NCBI RefSeq assembly: GCF_016772475.1
Contig: NZ_CP068595.1
Coordinates: 7,006,001-7,070,000, forward strand
DNA length: 64,000 nt
Source: Paenibacillus sonchi
GTDB lineage: Bacteria > Bacillota > Bacilli > Paenibacillales > Paenibacillaceae
Reading direction: 5' to 3'
Under the pieces are notes generated by a model that made no database searches, was not told where the DNA came from, and saw nothing but the letters and a program-made list of their open reading frames with translations. The position numbers and the translations under genes are program-made. Shown here piece by piece: positions 51,581-61,477 of this stretch. The stretch's first letter is position 1, and every line of letters starts with the position of its first letter.

Positions 51581-52504
51581 CTATTCTTTTACCGCGCCGA
51601 TCATCACGCCCTGATTGAAGTATTTCTGCACAAAAGGATATACACACATGATCGGCACTGTAGCTACAATAATGACGGAGTAGCGCATCATATTCGCCAG
51701 CCGCAGCGCGATTTGCGCCGCTTCGCCCGTTCCCATGCCGGACTGCATCTGATTGGTAATCAGAATATTGCGGAGGATCAGCTGCAGCGGATACATGTCC
51801 GGGTTCTTGAGGTAGATCAAGGCGTTGAAATACGAGTTCCAGTATCCGACGGCAATCCACAAGCCCAGCACGGCAACAATCGCTTTGGACAGCGGCAGCA
51901 CAACCCGGGCAAAGTAGCGGAGGTTGCCGCAGCCGTCGATCTGAGCCGCCTCCCATAAATCCCCGGGAATACTCGTCTGAAAAAAAGTCCGGGCGACAAT
52001 AATGTTGTAGACCCCCACAGAAAAGGGCAGCACCATCACCAGGAAGGTGTCATACAGCTGGAAGTCGCGGATCGTCAGGAAGGTGGGAATCAGCCCGCCG
52101 TTAAAAAACATCGTAAAGATGAAATACAGCGAGATATACTTGCGGCCTGTCAGGTCTTTGCGGGACAGCGCATAGGCTGCCGAGATGTTTACGGCCAGAC
52201 CGATCACCGTTCCGATGACCGTGTACAGAATGGTATTCCGGTAACCGGTCCAGATGTTGTCATGGCGCAGCAGCTCTTTGTAGCCGTCGAGGGTGAAGCC
52301 TTTGGGGAACAGCCAGACCTGTCCTCCCGCTACAGCAGACGGATCACTGAACGAAGCGATGACAATAAAAAACAGCGGATAGATCAGAATCAGCAGAAAC
52401 ACCGCTGCAATAACATACATAATGAACTCCATAACCGTATCCGAGGTGCGGCTATTTTTTATTTTTCCTGTTTTCTCCTGAGCCGCAGGCTGTAGTACTC
52501 CCAT
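51581..52504 (-). CDS. Carbohydrate ABC transporter permease (LplC/YtcP type)
   Basis: A 307-aa permease with six predicted helices. The EAA-like loop is LWEAAQIDGCGNLRYFARVVLPLSKAI, and NPDMYPLQLILRNILI and the C-terminal FVQKYFNQGVMIGAVKE are signature segments of the LplC group. It lies 16 bp downstream of the partner permease; with the solute-binding protein at 54538-56142 it makes an importer for a polysaccharide breakdown product. No ATPase gene is present; such importers usually use MsmX elsewhere in the genome. GGGGAG precedes the ATG. Confidence 0.92.
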   Translation of the reverse strand: MGVLQPAAQEKTGKIKNSRTSDTVMEFIMYVIAAVFLLILIYPLFFIVIASFSDPSAVAGGQVWLFPKGFTLDGYKELLRHDNIWTGYRNTILYTVIGTVIGLAVNISAAYALSRKDLTGRKYISLYFIFTMFFNGGLIPTFLTIRDFQLYDTFLVMVLPFSVGVYNIIVARTFFQTSIPGDLWEAAQIDGCGNLRYFARVVLPLSKAIVAVLGLWIAVGYWNSYFNALIYLKNPDMYPLQLILRNILITNQMQSGMGTGEAAQIALRLANMMRYSVIIVATVPIMCVYPFVQKYFNQGVMIGAVKE

Positions 52505-52520
52505 GATGCTGCTCCCCTTT

Positions 52521-53444
52521 CTACCACAAGCTGTTTTCGCTGAGTTTTTTGGAAATCTGGTTGACCATAATGAGCAGGATGAAATTAATGACCGTATTGA
52601 ACAGGTTGATGGCTGAGGAGAAGCTGTACTGGCTGCTGAGCAGCCCGATTTTGTAGACGTAGGTGGACAGAATTTCGCTTGAGGTGGCGTTCAGGTCATT
52701 CTGCATCAGATAGACCTTCTCGAAGCCGACGCCCAGCAGGCCGCCGACGCGCAGGATCAGCAGGGTGATGGCTGTAGGCATCAGCATCGGAATATCGATG
52801 TAGCGGACCTTGTGCCAGCGGCTGGCCCCGTCCACAGTAGCAGCCTCATACAAGCTCGGGTCCACCGCCGACAGCGCCGCGATGAAGATAATGCTGTCCC
52901 AGCCGACATGCTGCCACACATCGGACCAGACATACACACTGCTGAACCACCCGGCTGAACCCATGAGATCCGGGGCCTCTTTGCCGAACAGACTGTACAG
53001 ATTGCCGACAAGGCCGGTACTTGGGGAGAGCAATATCATCATGAGGCCGACCATAACCACTGTGGAAATGAAATGCGGCATATAGGATACGGTCTGAAAA
53101 AAACGTCTGAACCGGTTCGGGCGCATCTGATTGACCATCAGCGCCAGCATGACCGGAATCGGGAAAGTAATCAGACTGTACACGCTGATGATCAGCGTAT
53201 TCTTGATCGTGGACGAAAATTGATAGGAATGAAAAAACTTCTCGAAATACTTGAAGCCCGCCCACGGGCTGTCCGTGATTCCGAGCGCCGGACTATAATC
53301 CTTGAAGGCAATAAGCACCCCGTACATCGGCTTATACGCGAATAATAACGTGAGAACCGCCGCAGGAAAAAGCAGCGCATACAGCCCCCAGTTCCGTTTG
53401 ATCTGTCCCCAGGTCCGACCTGGACGGCGATGACCGGATTTCAT
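52521..53444 (-). CDS. Carbohydrate ABC transporter permease (LplB/YteP type)
   Basis: A 307-aa permease. N-terminal basic region, six helices, EAA-like loop SLYEAATVDGASRWHKVRYIDIPMLMPT, and FEKVYLMQNDLNATSSEILSTYVYKIGL near the end, typical of the LplB/YteP group. TAGGAGGGG precedes the ATG. It should follow the solute-binding protein gene directly, but a 1.1-kb segment lies in between. Confidence 0.92.
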   Translation of the reverse strand: MKSGHRRPGRTWGQIKRNWGLYALLFPAAVLTLLFAYKPMYGVLIAFKDYSPALGITDSPWAGFKYFEKFFHSYQFSSTIKNTLIISVYSLITFPIPVMLALMVNQMRPNRFRRFFQTVSYMPHFISTVVMVGLMMILLSPSTGLVGNLYSLFGKEAPDLMGSAGWFSSVYVWSDVWQHVGWDSIIFIAALSAVDPSLYEAATVDGASRWHKVRYIDIPMLMPTAITLLILRVGGLLGVGFEKVYLMQNDLNATSSEILSTYVYKIGLLSSQYSFSSAINLFNTVINFILLIMVNQISKKLSENSLW

Positions 53445-53522
53445 GAAACCCCTCCTAAAAGTGTTGTGAGCTTAGCTTCTTTGGCTGCATTTCGTGCAAA
53501 ACTGGCTTCGAAAAGCATTAGT

Positions 53523-53741
53523 TATATAGAGTGAACTTAAGAGCTTTACATAAGAGACTTCGTCGGGACTACGGTGAATGTTTGGACTTCCGGCCGCTGC
53601 CCATCTGCAGATTTCTTAATTGTATACCGCTCTTCGCGGTGGAAATCCGCAGACAAAGGCGGACGCATTCGCTCCGTAAGTATCCAAACTTCCCCTCCAC
53701 CCCTTTTCCCTTTTGTTAGTTTTTCAAGTTCGCTTTATATA
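53523..53741. mobile_element. MITE-like element, full copy 2 (219 bp)
   Basis: TATATAGAGTGAACTT and AAGTTCGCTTTATATA form the ends, as in copy 1, and the interior differs from it by only a few bases. It lies in the 1.1-kb segment between the solute-binding protein and permease genes. A TA target preference is suggested by the TA-rich ends, but no clean duplication is visible. Confidence 0.75.
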
Positions 53742-53947
53742 GTTTTGTGAGCCTAAGCCTCTCTGTTCCCTCAGTATATCGTCCCGTCTTCATGCCCGGC
53801 GGACCTTTTAGAGGTCTTAACCGGACTTTCCGCGCCGCCTTTCCCGGGATAAGGAGAAGCGCTTCCGCAGCTCCGGCAGGCTATACTATATCCGGACTTT
53901 CACTGACGTTATCCGGATGTTGCGTTCAACTACACAGTGCCAAGATG

Positions 53948-53956
53948 TGGTATAAT
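53948..53956 (+). promoter_or_regulatory. Extended -10 promoter of the MORN-like gene
   Basis: TGGTATAAT (TG-n-TATAAT), with no good -35 element, 30 bp upstream of the GTG start. Confidence 0.5.
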
Positions 53957-53986
53957 CCAGAAAAAGCTGATTATCGGAGGTAGGTC

Positions 53987-54268
53987 GTGGAAAACGAAAA
54001 ATGTGACTTGATACACCCAAACGGCGTCAAGGAAAAAAAGCTGGAAGTGATTGATGGCTGCACGATCAAGTACCACGCAAACGGAAAAACAATATGGTCT
54101 AAGGGAAAAATGATGGATGATAAGCCAGACGGCTATTGGGAATGGTATCGTCCAGATGGAACAATAAAGCGTTCAGGGTATTTTGACATGGGCGTGCCTG
54201 TTGGTGAATGGGTCACCTATGACAGCAAAGGCAATAAACACAAAACGACCACTCGTGATAAGGATTAA
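53987..54268 (+). CDS. MORN-repeat (YwqK-like) small protein
   Basis: A 93-aa protein from a GTG start behind GGAGGTAGG. It has two or three MORN-variant units: IKYHANGKTIWSKGKM, DGYWEWYRPDGTIKRSGYF and VGEWVTYDSKGN. Proteins of this type are called YwqK-family antitoxins in databases, though the role is poorly supported. It is more A/T-rich than neighbours, lies on the opposite strand inside an ABC transporter operon, and sits next to a MITE, so it is likely acquired. No partner toxin gene is visible beside it. Confidence 0.75.
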   Translation: MENEKCDLIHPNGVKEKKLEVIDGCTIKYHANGKTIWSKGKMMDDKPDGYWEWYRPDGTIKRSGYFDMGVPVGEWVTYDSKGNKHKTTTRDKD

Positions 54269-54289
54269 AATAACAGGGTAGAATCTCTT

Positions 54290-54499
54290 TCAACAGAATA
54301 GGCACCAGGCATAGAAATGCCGTCCTGCAGGAAGCTGCGGGACGGCATTTCTTGTAACAAGATGCAAGACCTCTTCTGAATTCCTCTTCACCTTGCGGGA
54401 GAGCTCCTCCCTGACATACGGATGGCCGGACAATACCCGGGAGACCGTGGAGATCGAAACTCCAGCTCTCCGGGCTACTTTTTTCATCGTAACCGTCAT
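54290..54499 (-). pseudogene. LacI-type regulator fragment (DNA-binding domain only)
   Basis: A 69-codon frame starting 39 bp after the solute-binding protein stop, with GAGGAGG before the ATG. Residues 1-40 ([33 protein letters not shown]) are a clear LacI helix-turn-helix; after that the sequence stops resembling a regulator and terminates. The effector domain is missing, so the gene is truncated, probably by the event that brought in the segment beside it. Confidence 0.7.
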
Positions 54500-54537
54500 C
54501 TTAACCTCCTCTGCAGAGCTCCGCCTGCCCTTGAAGG

Positions 54538-56142
54538 TTATTTAACATTCATATACCGGGCATAAGCGTCGGTGCGGATTTGGAGCAGCTTTTCCAGGCC
54601 CATATCGTTCAGCTTCTTCACATAAGCATCCCAGCCTTCATCAATCCCGCCTTTGGTAATAAACTGGGCACGCATCGTAGTCACATAGCTGTCGATGTCC
54701 GTGGTCAGGGTTGGCAGCTCCTGGAATTCCCCGGAGGTGTACATCACGTTAGGGAACGGCGTGGTCACGTAGTCGCTGCCCAGCTTATCCAGCTGCAGCT
54801 TCAATCCGTCGCCGCTGCTTTGGCTCAGCACAATATTCTTCTCAAAGGACGGGCTTACATATTTCGGCCCGAAATCACGCAGCGACTGGTCCCAGTACCA
54901 GGCATCCGCACTCGTTCCCGCCGGCGGGTCCATCAGCGTGTAAGTGCTGTCGTCATTCTTTTTGAGCACCGTTCCGATAGCCCCCCAGAAATTCTGGATG
55001 CTGGCTTCATTGGTATAGAACTGGTCGGCCCAGCGGGCGGCGACTTCCGGATTTTTGCAGGAGGTGGTAATCAGCAGCTCGTTGCGGGCGAGATTCATCC
55101 CGATGGGGTTGCCGATGGTATAGCGTTTGCCGTCCGGTCCGGCCACAGGCGGAATGGTTTCATACTGTTCGCTCCATTTGCCGAATACGGCGTCCGGCGT
55201 CCATTGGTACGAGAGGCCTACGATCGGCGCGTCAGGATTCTGGAACTTGGCCGAGATCATCGTCGCGTCCTGGGTGAACAGCTCTTTATCCAGCAGGCCC
55301 TCGCTGTATAATTTGTTCTCCCATTTCAGGCCTTCCTTGTACTCTTCGGAAGTAGGGTAATATACAGCTTTACCGTCCTTAACCAGCATATTGTTGCTGT
55401 TGAGATCAGTGATGCCGAACGGGCTGATGAGGTCATTGCTGACTTCGATATACGGAATTTCATCCGCCTTGCCGTTTCCGTTCGGGTCTTTTTCCTTGAA
55501 GGCCTTCATCACATTGTACAGATCATCCAAGGTGTCCGGCGTCTTCAGGCCAAGCTTGTCGAGCCAGGCCTTGTTGATGACCGGCTGGCGGGAGCTTTTC
55601 GGGCGGGAAGGAAGTCTGGTCGGCAGAGAGTAAATCTTTCCGTCAGGGAAGGTGCTGATTTTTTTCATCTCCGGCGTTTCTTCCATCGCGGCTTTCAGGT
55701 TAGGCATATACTGATCGATATACTCATCCAGCGGACGGAAATAGCTTAAGTTGTTGACGATATCGGAATCGGAAAAGGTCTGGTCGCCCACTACCACATC
55801 CGGCAGCGTGCCGCTGGCCAGCAGTATGGACTTCTGTTCCGCCCAGTCGTTGGAGGACATGACCTGCCAATCAATTTTGACATTCGTATTCTTCTCCAGG
55901 TCCTTCAGCCACTGGTTCTGGGTGAAGGTATCCCCCATGCTTCCCCAACGCACAGTCAGCACCTTCAGGGTGACCGGTTCGTTGACGATCGGCAGGCCTT
56001 CTTTGTTGAAATCACCGGTATCCGCCGGAGTGTCCGCTTTCTCCTTATTGCCGCTGCAGCCGGCCATTCCCATAACCATTACGGCCGACAGAAGCAGCAG
56101 CGGCCATTTCTTGGCTAATCTGCTTTTGCTGTGTGTACCCAT
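54538..56142 (-). CDS. Extracellular solute-binding protein (LplA/YtcQ type)
   Basis: A 534-aa lipoprotein. Signal peptide with lipobox MAGC (about residue 28), then a family-1 solute-binding fold ([77 protein letters not shown]). Binds an oligosaccharide outside the membrane for the permeases at 51581-53444. GGGGGATTAC precedes the ATG. The sensor pair at 56389-59803, divergent from it, probably activates it. Confidence 0.93.
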   Translation of the reverse strand: MGTHSKSRLAKKWPLLLLSAVMVMGMAGCSGNKEKADTPADTGDFNKEGLPIVNEPVTLKVLTVRWGSMGDTFTQNQWLKDLEKNTNVKIDWQVMSSNDWAEQKSILLASGTLPDVVVGDQTFSDSDIVNNLSYFRPLDEYIDQYMPNLKAAMEETPEMKKISTFPDGKIYSLPTRLPSRPKSSRQPVINKAWLDKLGLKTPDTLDDLYNVMKAFKEKDPNGNGKADEIPYIEVSNDLISPFGITDLNSNNMLVKDGKAVYYPTSEEYKEGLKWENKLYSEGLLDKELFTQDATMISAKFQNPDAPIVGLSYQWTPDAVFGKWSEQYETIPPVAGPDGKRYTIGNPIGMNLARNELLITTSCKNPEVAARWADQFYTNEASIQNFWGAIGTVLKKNDDSTYTLMDPPAGTSADAWYWDQSLRDFGPKYVSPSFEKNIVLSQSSGDGLKLQLDKLGSDYVTTPFPNVMYTSGEFQELPTLTTDIDSYVTTMRAQFITKGGIDEGWDAYVKKLNDMGLEKLLQIRTDAYARYMNVK

Positions 56143-56388
56143 TCTGTAATCCCCCGTTTCATTGGTTGCATCCGCTTTACACCTCTAATGATAGCTTGCC
56201 GCGTCTTTGCATTCCGGACCCATTGGCGGCAGTATCCGGACCTCTGCATCCGCTTACATTAATTTGAAGATTCTACCGTAATTTCAGATGTGCAGGTATG
56301 ACGGTATTCAGACTTTCGCTTGCAGTTTCCGGACTTTGTCAGGGAATGCCGGGAATAGTGCATGTAATTTCCCCCGGGAGGTCTTATA

Positions 56389-58179
56389 ATGGCTTTGTTA
56401 GCCATACAACCGCTTTCATCTAATGAACGCGCAGGAAAGGACGCGGCATGTAAGACTATGATCAAACGAAAAGCAGGCAGCAAACCGTATCCCATCCGCC
56501 ATTATGTACGAATCATGATCCTGGTCTCGTTCGCCGTACTGGTGCTGGACCTTGCCATCAGCCTGGCCTCCATTTCCATTGTGAAGCAGCAGTCCACACG
56601 GTATTTGCAGGATACAGCCAAGCTGTACATCGACCGCATCAACCATGATTTTGCCTATATTAATCATTATATGGGCTGGACGCTGGCGAACGATGAAACC
56701 CTGAATATGATGAATGCCTATGAACCGGACAGCAGCGAGTTCCTGAAATCGAACAGTAATCTGTACAAACGGTTTTCCGAGCTGCAGAAGAATTACGGGC
56801 AGGAATACAACTTCTTTTTTTATTTGAAAAATCAGTCTTTCTTTCTGAACTGCGCACCGATCAGCGTCACCTACACGGATTATCTGGAGCTGAAGAAGCT
56901 GATCTATTCCTATATAGAAGATAAGGATGTGTATGCGGAGTTTTATTCCCGGTGGACGCCTATCCTGGTCAACGGAAAATACTATATTATCAACATCGTC
57001 CCGTATTACAACCGCTATCTGATCGGTCTGATCTCCGCCGACAATCTGATCCGCCCTTTGCGGCAGATTAACCTGGGGGCCAACGGCTATGCCTCCCTTG
57101 TGGATGAGAACGGCACCCGTATTTCAAGTCCCCTATCGGGCAGCGGGAAGCTGGTGCAGCAGGAGCAGGGCTGGCCGGGCCTCTTTCGGTCCCGCACGAC
57201 GATCAGCAGTGAATTTTCCAATACTACGTTCAGCGCGGACATGGTCATTCAATTCGGAGCCTTCGAGAAAATCATGATCGCCCAATTGCTGATTATGCTC
57301 CTGTTCTTCATCGTGACCTCCACCCTCTGCGCCGTAATGCTATTCTTCAATAAAAGAGTGCTGGGTCCGATCCAGAACTTCTCGGAGAATCTGGCGCACA
57401 TGAATGAGGACGGTCAGCCGGCCGGCTTCAAAAGCAGTAAAATCATCGAGCTGGAGCAGGCAAACGACCAGTTCAAGGACCTGGTGGAGCAGGTCAAAAC
57501 CTTCAAAATCGCCATCTATGAGCAGGAGCTGGAGAAACAGCGCATTCAGCTGGACTATATGAAGCAGCAGATCAAACCTCATTTTTTCCTGAACTGCCTG
57601 ACCAGCATCTACAGTATGGCCCAGATCCAAATGTACGAAGAAATCGAGAATATGGCCATGTCGACCTCCAAATACTTCCGCTATACGTTTCAGAACGGCG
57701 GGAACTTTGTCCGGCTGGAGGATGAGATCGAGCATGTCCGCATTTATCTTGAAATCCAGCGCAGCCGGTACCGGGATGCCTTCAGACATCATATCGTGCA
57801 GGACGAAACAGCGAAAGATGTGCATATCCCCCCGCTGGTGCTGCAGACTTTTATTGAGAACTCCGTCAAATATGCAATTTCCCGGGACCCTGAAGTCCAG
57901 ATCAGACTGACGGTTACCCGGCGTGAATCCGAAGAGGAACAGGTGACGGTGATCCAGATCTCGGACAACGGACCCGGCTTTGCCCCCGAGGTACTTGAGA
58001 AGCTGGTGCGGGGCCAGCCCCTGGATCAGAGCAAAGGAACGCACATCGGCATTATGAATACGCTTAAACGGCTGGAATACCTGTATTATAAAAAAGCGGC
58101 GGTTCACTTCTCCAATATAGAGGGCGGCGGCGCTTCTGTCATCATAACCCTTCCGGATCTTCCGAATACTTCAACATGA
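56389..58179 (+). CDS. YesM-type sensor histidine kinase
   Basis: A 596-aa kinase. Two transmembrane helices (about residues 40-63 and 300-325) flank an extracellular sensor domain; HAMP linker VLGPIQNFSENLAHM; His_kinase with QQIKPHFFLNCLTSIYSMAQ (phospho-accepting histidine) and ATPase domain with VLQTFIENSVKYAI, ISDNGPGFAP and GTHIGIMNTLKRLEYLY. GGGAGG precedes ATG 56389; a second ATG at 56458 is possible. Such kinases sense extracellular sugars for LplABC-type importers. Confidence 0.93.
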   Translation: MALLAIQPLSSNERAGKDAACKTMIKRKAGSKPYPIRHYVRIMILVSFAVLVLDLAISLASISIVKQQSTRYLQDTAKLYIDRINHDFAYINHYMGWTLANDETLNMMNAYEPDSSEFLKSNSNLYKRFSELQKNYGQEYNFFFYLKNQSFFLNCAPISVTYTDYLELKKLIYSYIEDKDVYAEFYSRWTPILVNGKYYIINIVPYYNRYLIGLISADNLIRPLRQINLGANGYASLVDENGTRISSPLSGSGKLVQQEQGWPGLFRSRTTISSEFSNTTFSADMVIQFGAFEKIMIAQLLIMLLFFIVTSTLCAVMLFFNKRVLGPIQNFSENLAHMNEDGQPAGFKSSKIIELEQANDQFKDLVEQVKTFKIAIYEQELEKQRIQLDYMKQQIKPHFFLNCLTSIYSMAQIQMYEEIENMAMSTSKYFRYTFQNGGNFVRLEDEIEHVRIYLEIQRSRYRDAFRHHIVQDETAKDVHIPPLVLQTFIENSVKYAISRDPEVQIRLTVTRRESEEEQVTVIQISDNGPGFAPEVLEKLVRGQPLDQSKGTHIGIMNTLKRLEYLYYKKAAVHFSNIEGGGASVIITLPDLPNTST

Positions 58180-58193
58180 ATGGAGAATTTCCT

Positions 58194-59803
58194 ATGAACG
58201 TATTGCTGGTCGATGACGACTATTATGTAGTGGCGGCTCTGCAAAAGAAAATGGACTGGACAGCACTGGGTATCGAAGCCGTATATACGGCCAACAATGT
58301 CGCCCAGGCCCGGGAAATTGTGGAGAACCACTCCGTGCAGATTCTAATCTCGGACATTGAAATGCCGCAGGGCAGCGGATTATCGCTCCTGGCCTGGATC
58401 CGGGACAACGATTATCCGGTTCAGACCATTCTCCTGACCAATTATGCCGACTTCAATTACGCGCAAAAAGCCATCGAGCTGCAAAGCTTCGAATATTTTC
58501 TCAAGCCGATTGAATTTGACAAGCTGATGCTTATTATCCAAAAAGCGGTTGCGCGCGCCAAGGAGCAGCAGCATAACGAAAAAGCCATTCAAGAGGGCTA
58601 TTATTGGCAAAAGAACCAGTCGAAAAATCTGGAGCATTTCTGGCGCAGAATGGTGAGCGGAAGCAGCTCTTCCCCATCAGGCCGTCGGCAATCACCTATG
58701 CCATCAAGGAGCAGAATCTCGCCTATCATATGGACGATACCCTTCAGCCGCTGTTGTTCAATGTCTTTCCCTTCAATGGCAGTATGGGCAAGGAAGAGAA
58801 GGATCTGTTCGATTTCGCCCTGCTTAACATTCTGTATGAGCTGTTCCGGCATCCCGGCTTCGGAATCGAGAGCATTCTGGAGATTAAGGATTATCACTGG
58901 ATCGCCATCCTGAAATGGAATGAGATTCCGGATACCGGTACGCTTGAGGAAATCTGCGCCTCCCTGATCCAGAAAACGAACCCTTATCTCAAATGCGATG
59001 TCTGCTGCAATATTGGCCTGCACGGCGAACTGGGCGGGATCGGCACGGTCCTGAAAAGCCTGACCCGAATGGATGAAGAAATCACACGCTGCCGGAATCA
59101 TACTTATACGGTAGAGATGTACCAGAAGCAGAGTAAAGCCGCGTACATCCCCCCGGATCTGGCCCATCTGGAGGAGCTGCTGAACCGGAACAGGCTGGCC
59201 GCTTTTCTGGAGGAAGTGAGCCGTTATCTGAAGGGACTGCTGGTCAACCGGACCGTCGACACCTCCATCCTCAGCCTGTTCCGGCTGGATATTGTGCAGC
59301 TCGTCTATTCTTTTCTCAAAATGAAGGGCATTCAGGTCCATAAATTATACAGCGGCAAGGTGAATGACCGCCTGCAGCTGCATTCCCTGACTTCTATCGA
59401 GGACATGGAGGAATACCTGGAATACCTGGTGAACACCGCTATGAAATACCGCGATCTTACCGCACAGCCCAAATCGGTGGCCGAAGAGATCAAGCAATAC
59501 ATCCATGCGCATTACGGAGATGAGCTGACGCGGAATGATCTGGCGGAGATCGTCTATCTGAATCCCGATTATCTGGCCCGGCTGTTCAAGAAGGAGACTG
59601 GCGTGGCCTTGGGCAGCTATGTGATTCAAGTCCGGATCGCCGCCGCCAGGCAATTGCTGGAGACCACCCGGCTGTCCGTGTACACCATTGCGAACAAGGT
59701 GGGCTACACCAACTACTCCTACTTCTCCAAGCTGTTCAAGCAAGAAGTGGGCCTGTCGCCCAATGAGTATAAAAAAGAGCAGCATGATCAGCCTGCAATG
59801 TGA
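58194..59803 (+). pseudogene. YesN-type response regulator with AraC domain, frameshift
   Basis: Joined frames give about 536 aa. The receiver domain (VLLVDDDYYVVAALQKKMDW, LISDIEMPQGSGLSLL, YFLKPIEF) is in the first frame, which ends at EHFWRRMVSG. The second frame resumes with KQLFPIRPSAITYAIKEQN, runs through the linker and ends in two AraC helix-turn-helix units (ELTRNDLAEIVYLNPDYLARLFKKETG; LSVYTIANKVGYTNYSYFSKLFKQEVG). One A is missing in GGAAGCAGC near 58659-58662. The start ATG at 58194 follows GGAG. It is the partner of the YesM-type kinase. Confidence 0.9.
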
Positions 59804-59910
59804 TGCTTCCGTAAATTGAATAGTTTGTAAGGGTGCTTGTCACAAAATGGATATCGAGAAACGTTATATAGATGTTATATAGATATTGTCCGAAGAGGAG
59901 TGAGTGAACA

Positions 59911-60849
59911 ATGAACATTACCAGATCCAAGACTATGAAAAAAATGATTGCCGTAACCACATTGTCGGCCACGCTGGGAATTGCAATGATGGGCGGCGAA
60001 TATGCTCCACCAGTGAATGCTGCGGCAGCCAGTACGGCTACAAATGTTAGCAGTGTTTTCAAAATCAGCGACAGTCCGACGCTGAAAGATGTATTGCAGC
60101 AAGGCTTATCCAGCGCACCTAAGCAGGCGGTTACACATGATGGCGTGACGTTGATCTTAACTGATCTTATCTATGACGGCAACGAACTTGTGATGGGCAT
60201 CCGGCAGGAAGGCGGCATTGTGAAGAAAGATAAAAATATCCTTGACAGCGACAAGTTGGACATTTCCGCAAACGGGAAAAAAATGTATTACGATACGTCC
60301 GTTAGCAGTCTGCCGGAAGACCCGGACGCAGCTTTGATTAGTCTGTCAAAAGGAGCCGTCAAGCAACAAATTCCGGATGAATTTCAGCTGACGCTGAAAG
60401 CTTATGTCAGGGAAGTTGAGGAGCCGTTCATCTTCACCATTCCTGTGAAAAAGATCGCCAGCCTCATAAACATAACACCGGGCACTACCAAAAAGAGCGG
60501 CAAATTCAGCTATACCGTAACCTCCTTTCAGATGACGCCGTTAACGATGCAGCTTCAAATAAGCTATAAGGGTGAGTTTCCCGCCGCAGTCAAAAAACAT
60601 CACAAGCTGTTATATGACCTTGTAGATGAAAAAGGAAATGTATTCTCACCAAACGGCAGTGACATTCAGCCTCCAAAGACAGGGAAGGATGAACAGAACT
60701 ACGGTTCTTTTGCAACTGTCCCCCAATCCATAACGATTAAACCTTTTATATATAAATTGGATGCTAAAGGCCAATTATTTAAGGACACCACAGGAAAGTG
60801 GGCAAAGTCTTATTTTAAGGATTTGGAATTGAAGATATATCAACGTTAA
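59911..60849 (+). CDS. Secreted DUF4179/DUF5643-like protein
   Basis: A 312-aa protein. N-terminal signal-like hydrophobic segment (MKKMIAVTTLSATLGIAMMGG), then conserved regions typical of DUF4179-type proteins (TVTHDGVTLILTDLIYDGNELVMGIRQE; YVREVEEPFIFTIPVKK; FQMTPLTMQLQISYKGEF). Related proteins are ECF sigma factor-associated anti-sigma-like or surface proteins, but no sigma gene is adjacent here. GAGGAGTGAG precedes the ATG. Function unknown. Confidence 0.75.
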   Translation: MNITRSKTMKKMIAVTTLSATLGIAMMGGEYAPPVNAAAASTATNVSSVFKISDSPTLKDVLQQGLSSAPKQAVTHDGVTLILTDLIYDGNELVMGIRQEGGIVKKDKNILDSDKLDISANGKKMYYDTSVSSLPEDPDAALISLSKGAVKQQIPDEFQLTLKAYVREVEEPFIFTIPVKKIASLINITPGTTKKSGKFSYTVTSFQMTPLTMQLQISYKGEFPAAVKKHHKLLYDLVDEKGNVFSPNGSDIQPPKTGKDEQNYGSFATVPQSITIKPFIYKLDAKGQLFKDTTGKWAKSYFKDLELKIYQR

Positions 60850-60868
60850 CGTTAGCAAACACGCAATC

Positions 60869-60905
60869 AGACGCCCGGGATTCGCTCCCCGGGCGTCTTT
60901 TTTTG
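60869..60905 (+). terminator. Rho-independent terminator
   Basis: AGACGCCCGGG and CCCGGGCGTCT form an 11-bp stem with a 6-8 base loop and seven Ts, 20 bp after the stop of the DUF4179-like gene. Confidence 0.93.
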
Positions 60906-60984
60906 AAAAACAATCAGAATATATTGTAAAACGATAAATTTTATGCTAAATTCAATGTAACAATAATTAAACGAGGTGCATTTT

Positions 60985-61467
60985 ATGGAACGGGGAACAA
61001 CACTTTTTTTAAAGGCAGCTGTGATTCTTATGGGCATTCCGGTTCTTGCTTTGTGTATATTTGCGGTGCCTGAGATCGCGGAATTTGCAGCCGAATTGTA
61101 TCCGGATATGTCTTTTATTAAATATCTGGTTTTTATCGATTTGTATGCGTCGGCGCTCCCCTTTTACATCGCGCTGTATCAAGCCTTTAGACTGTTAGGC
61201 TATATTGACAGGAACAAAGCTTTTTCCGAATTATCTGTGCGGGTCCTTAAAAATATAAAATACTGTGCCATCGTCATCAGCGGCTTGTATGTGGCAGGCC
61301 TGCCCCTCTTCTATCTCATGGCGGAGAAGGACGATGCTCCGGGCATCATCGTCATCGGTTTGGTCATCATTTTCGCCTCCCTGGTAATTGCCGTTTTTGC
61401 TGCTGTTCTCCAGAAGCTATTACAAGAGGCCATCGAACTAAAATTAGAAAATGACTTAACAGTCTGA
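60985..61467 (+). CDS. DUF2975 family membrane protein
   Basis: A 160-aa protein with four transmembrane helices (LFLKAAVILMGIPVLALCIF; FYIALYQAFRLLGYI; NIKYCAIVISGLYVAGLPLFYLM; GIIVIGLVIIFASLVIAVF). GYIDRNKAFSELSVRVLKNIKYC is the DUF2975 signature. GAGGTG precedes ATG 60985. An XRE gene follows 10 bp downstream, the usual pairing for this family. Function unknown. Confidence 0.85.
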   Translation: MERGTTLFLKAAVILMGIPVLALCIFAVPEIAEFAAELYPDMSFIKYLVFIDLYASALPFYIALYQAFRLLGYIDRNKAFSELSVRVLKNIKYCAIVISGLYVAGLPLFYLMAEKDDAPGIIVIGLVIIFASLVIAVFAAVLQKLLQEAIELKLENDLTV

Positions 61468-61477
61468 GGTGAAGACC

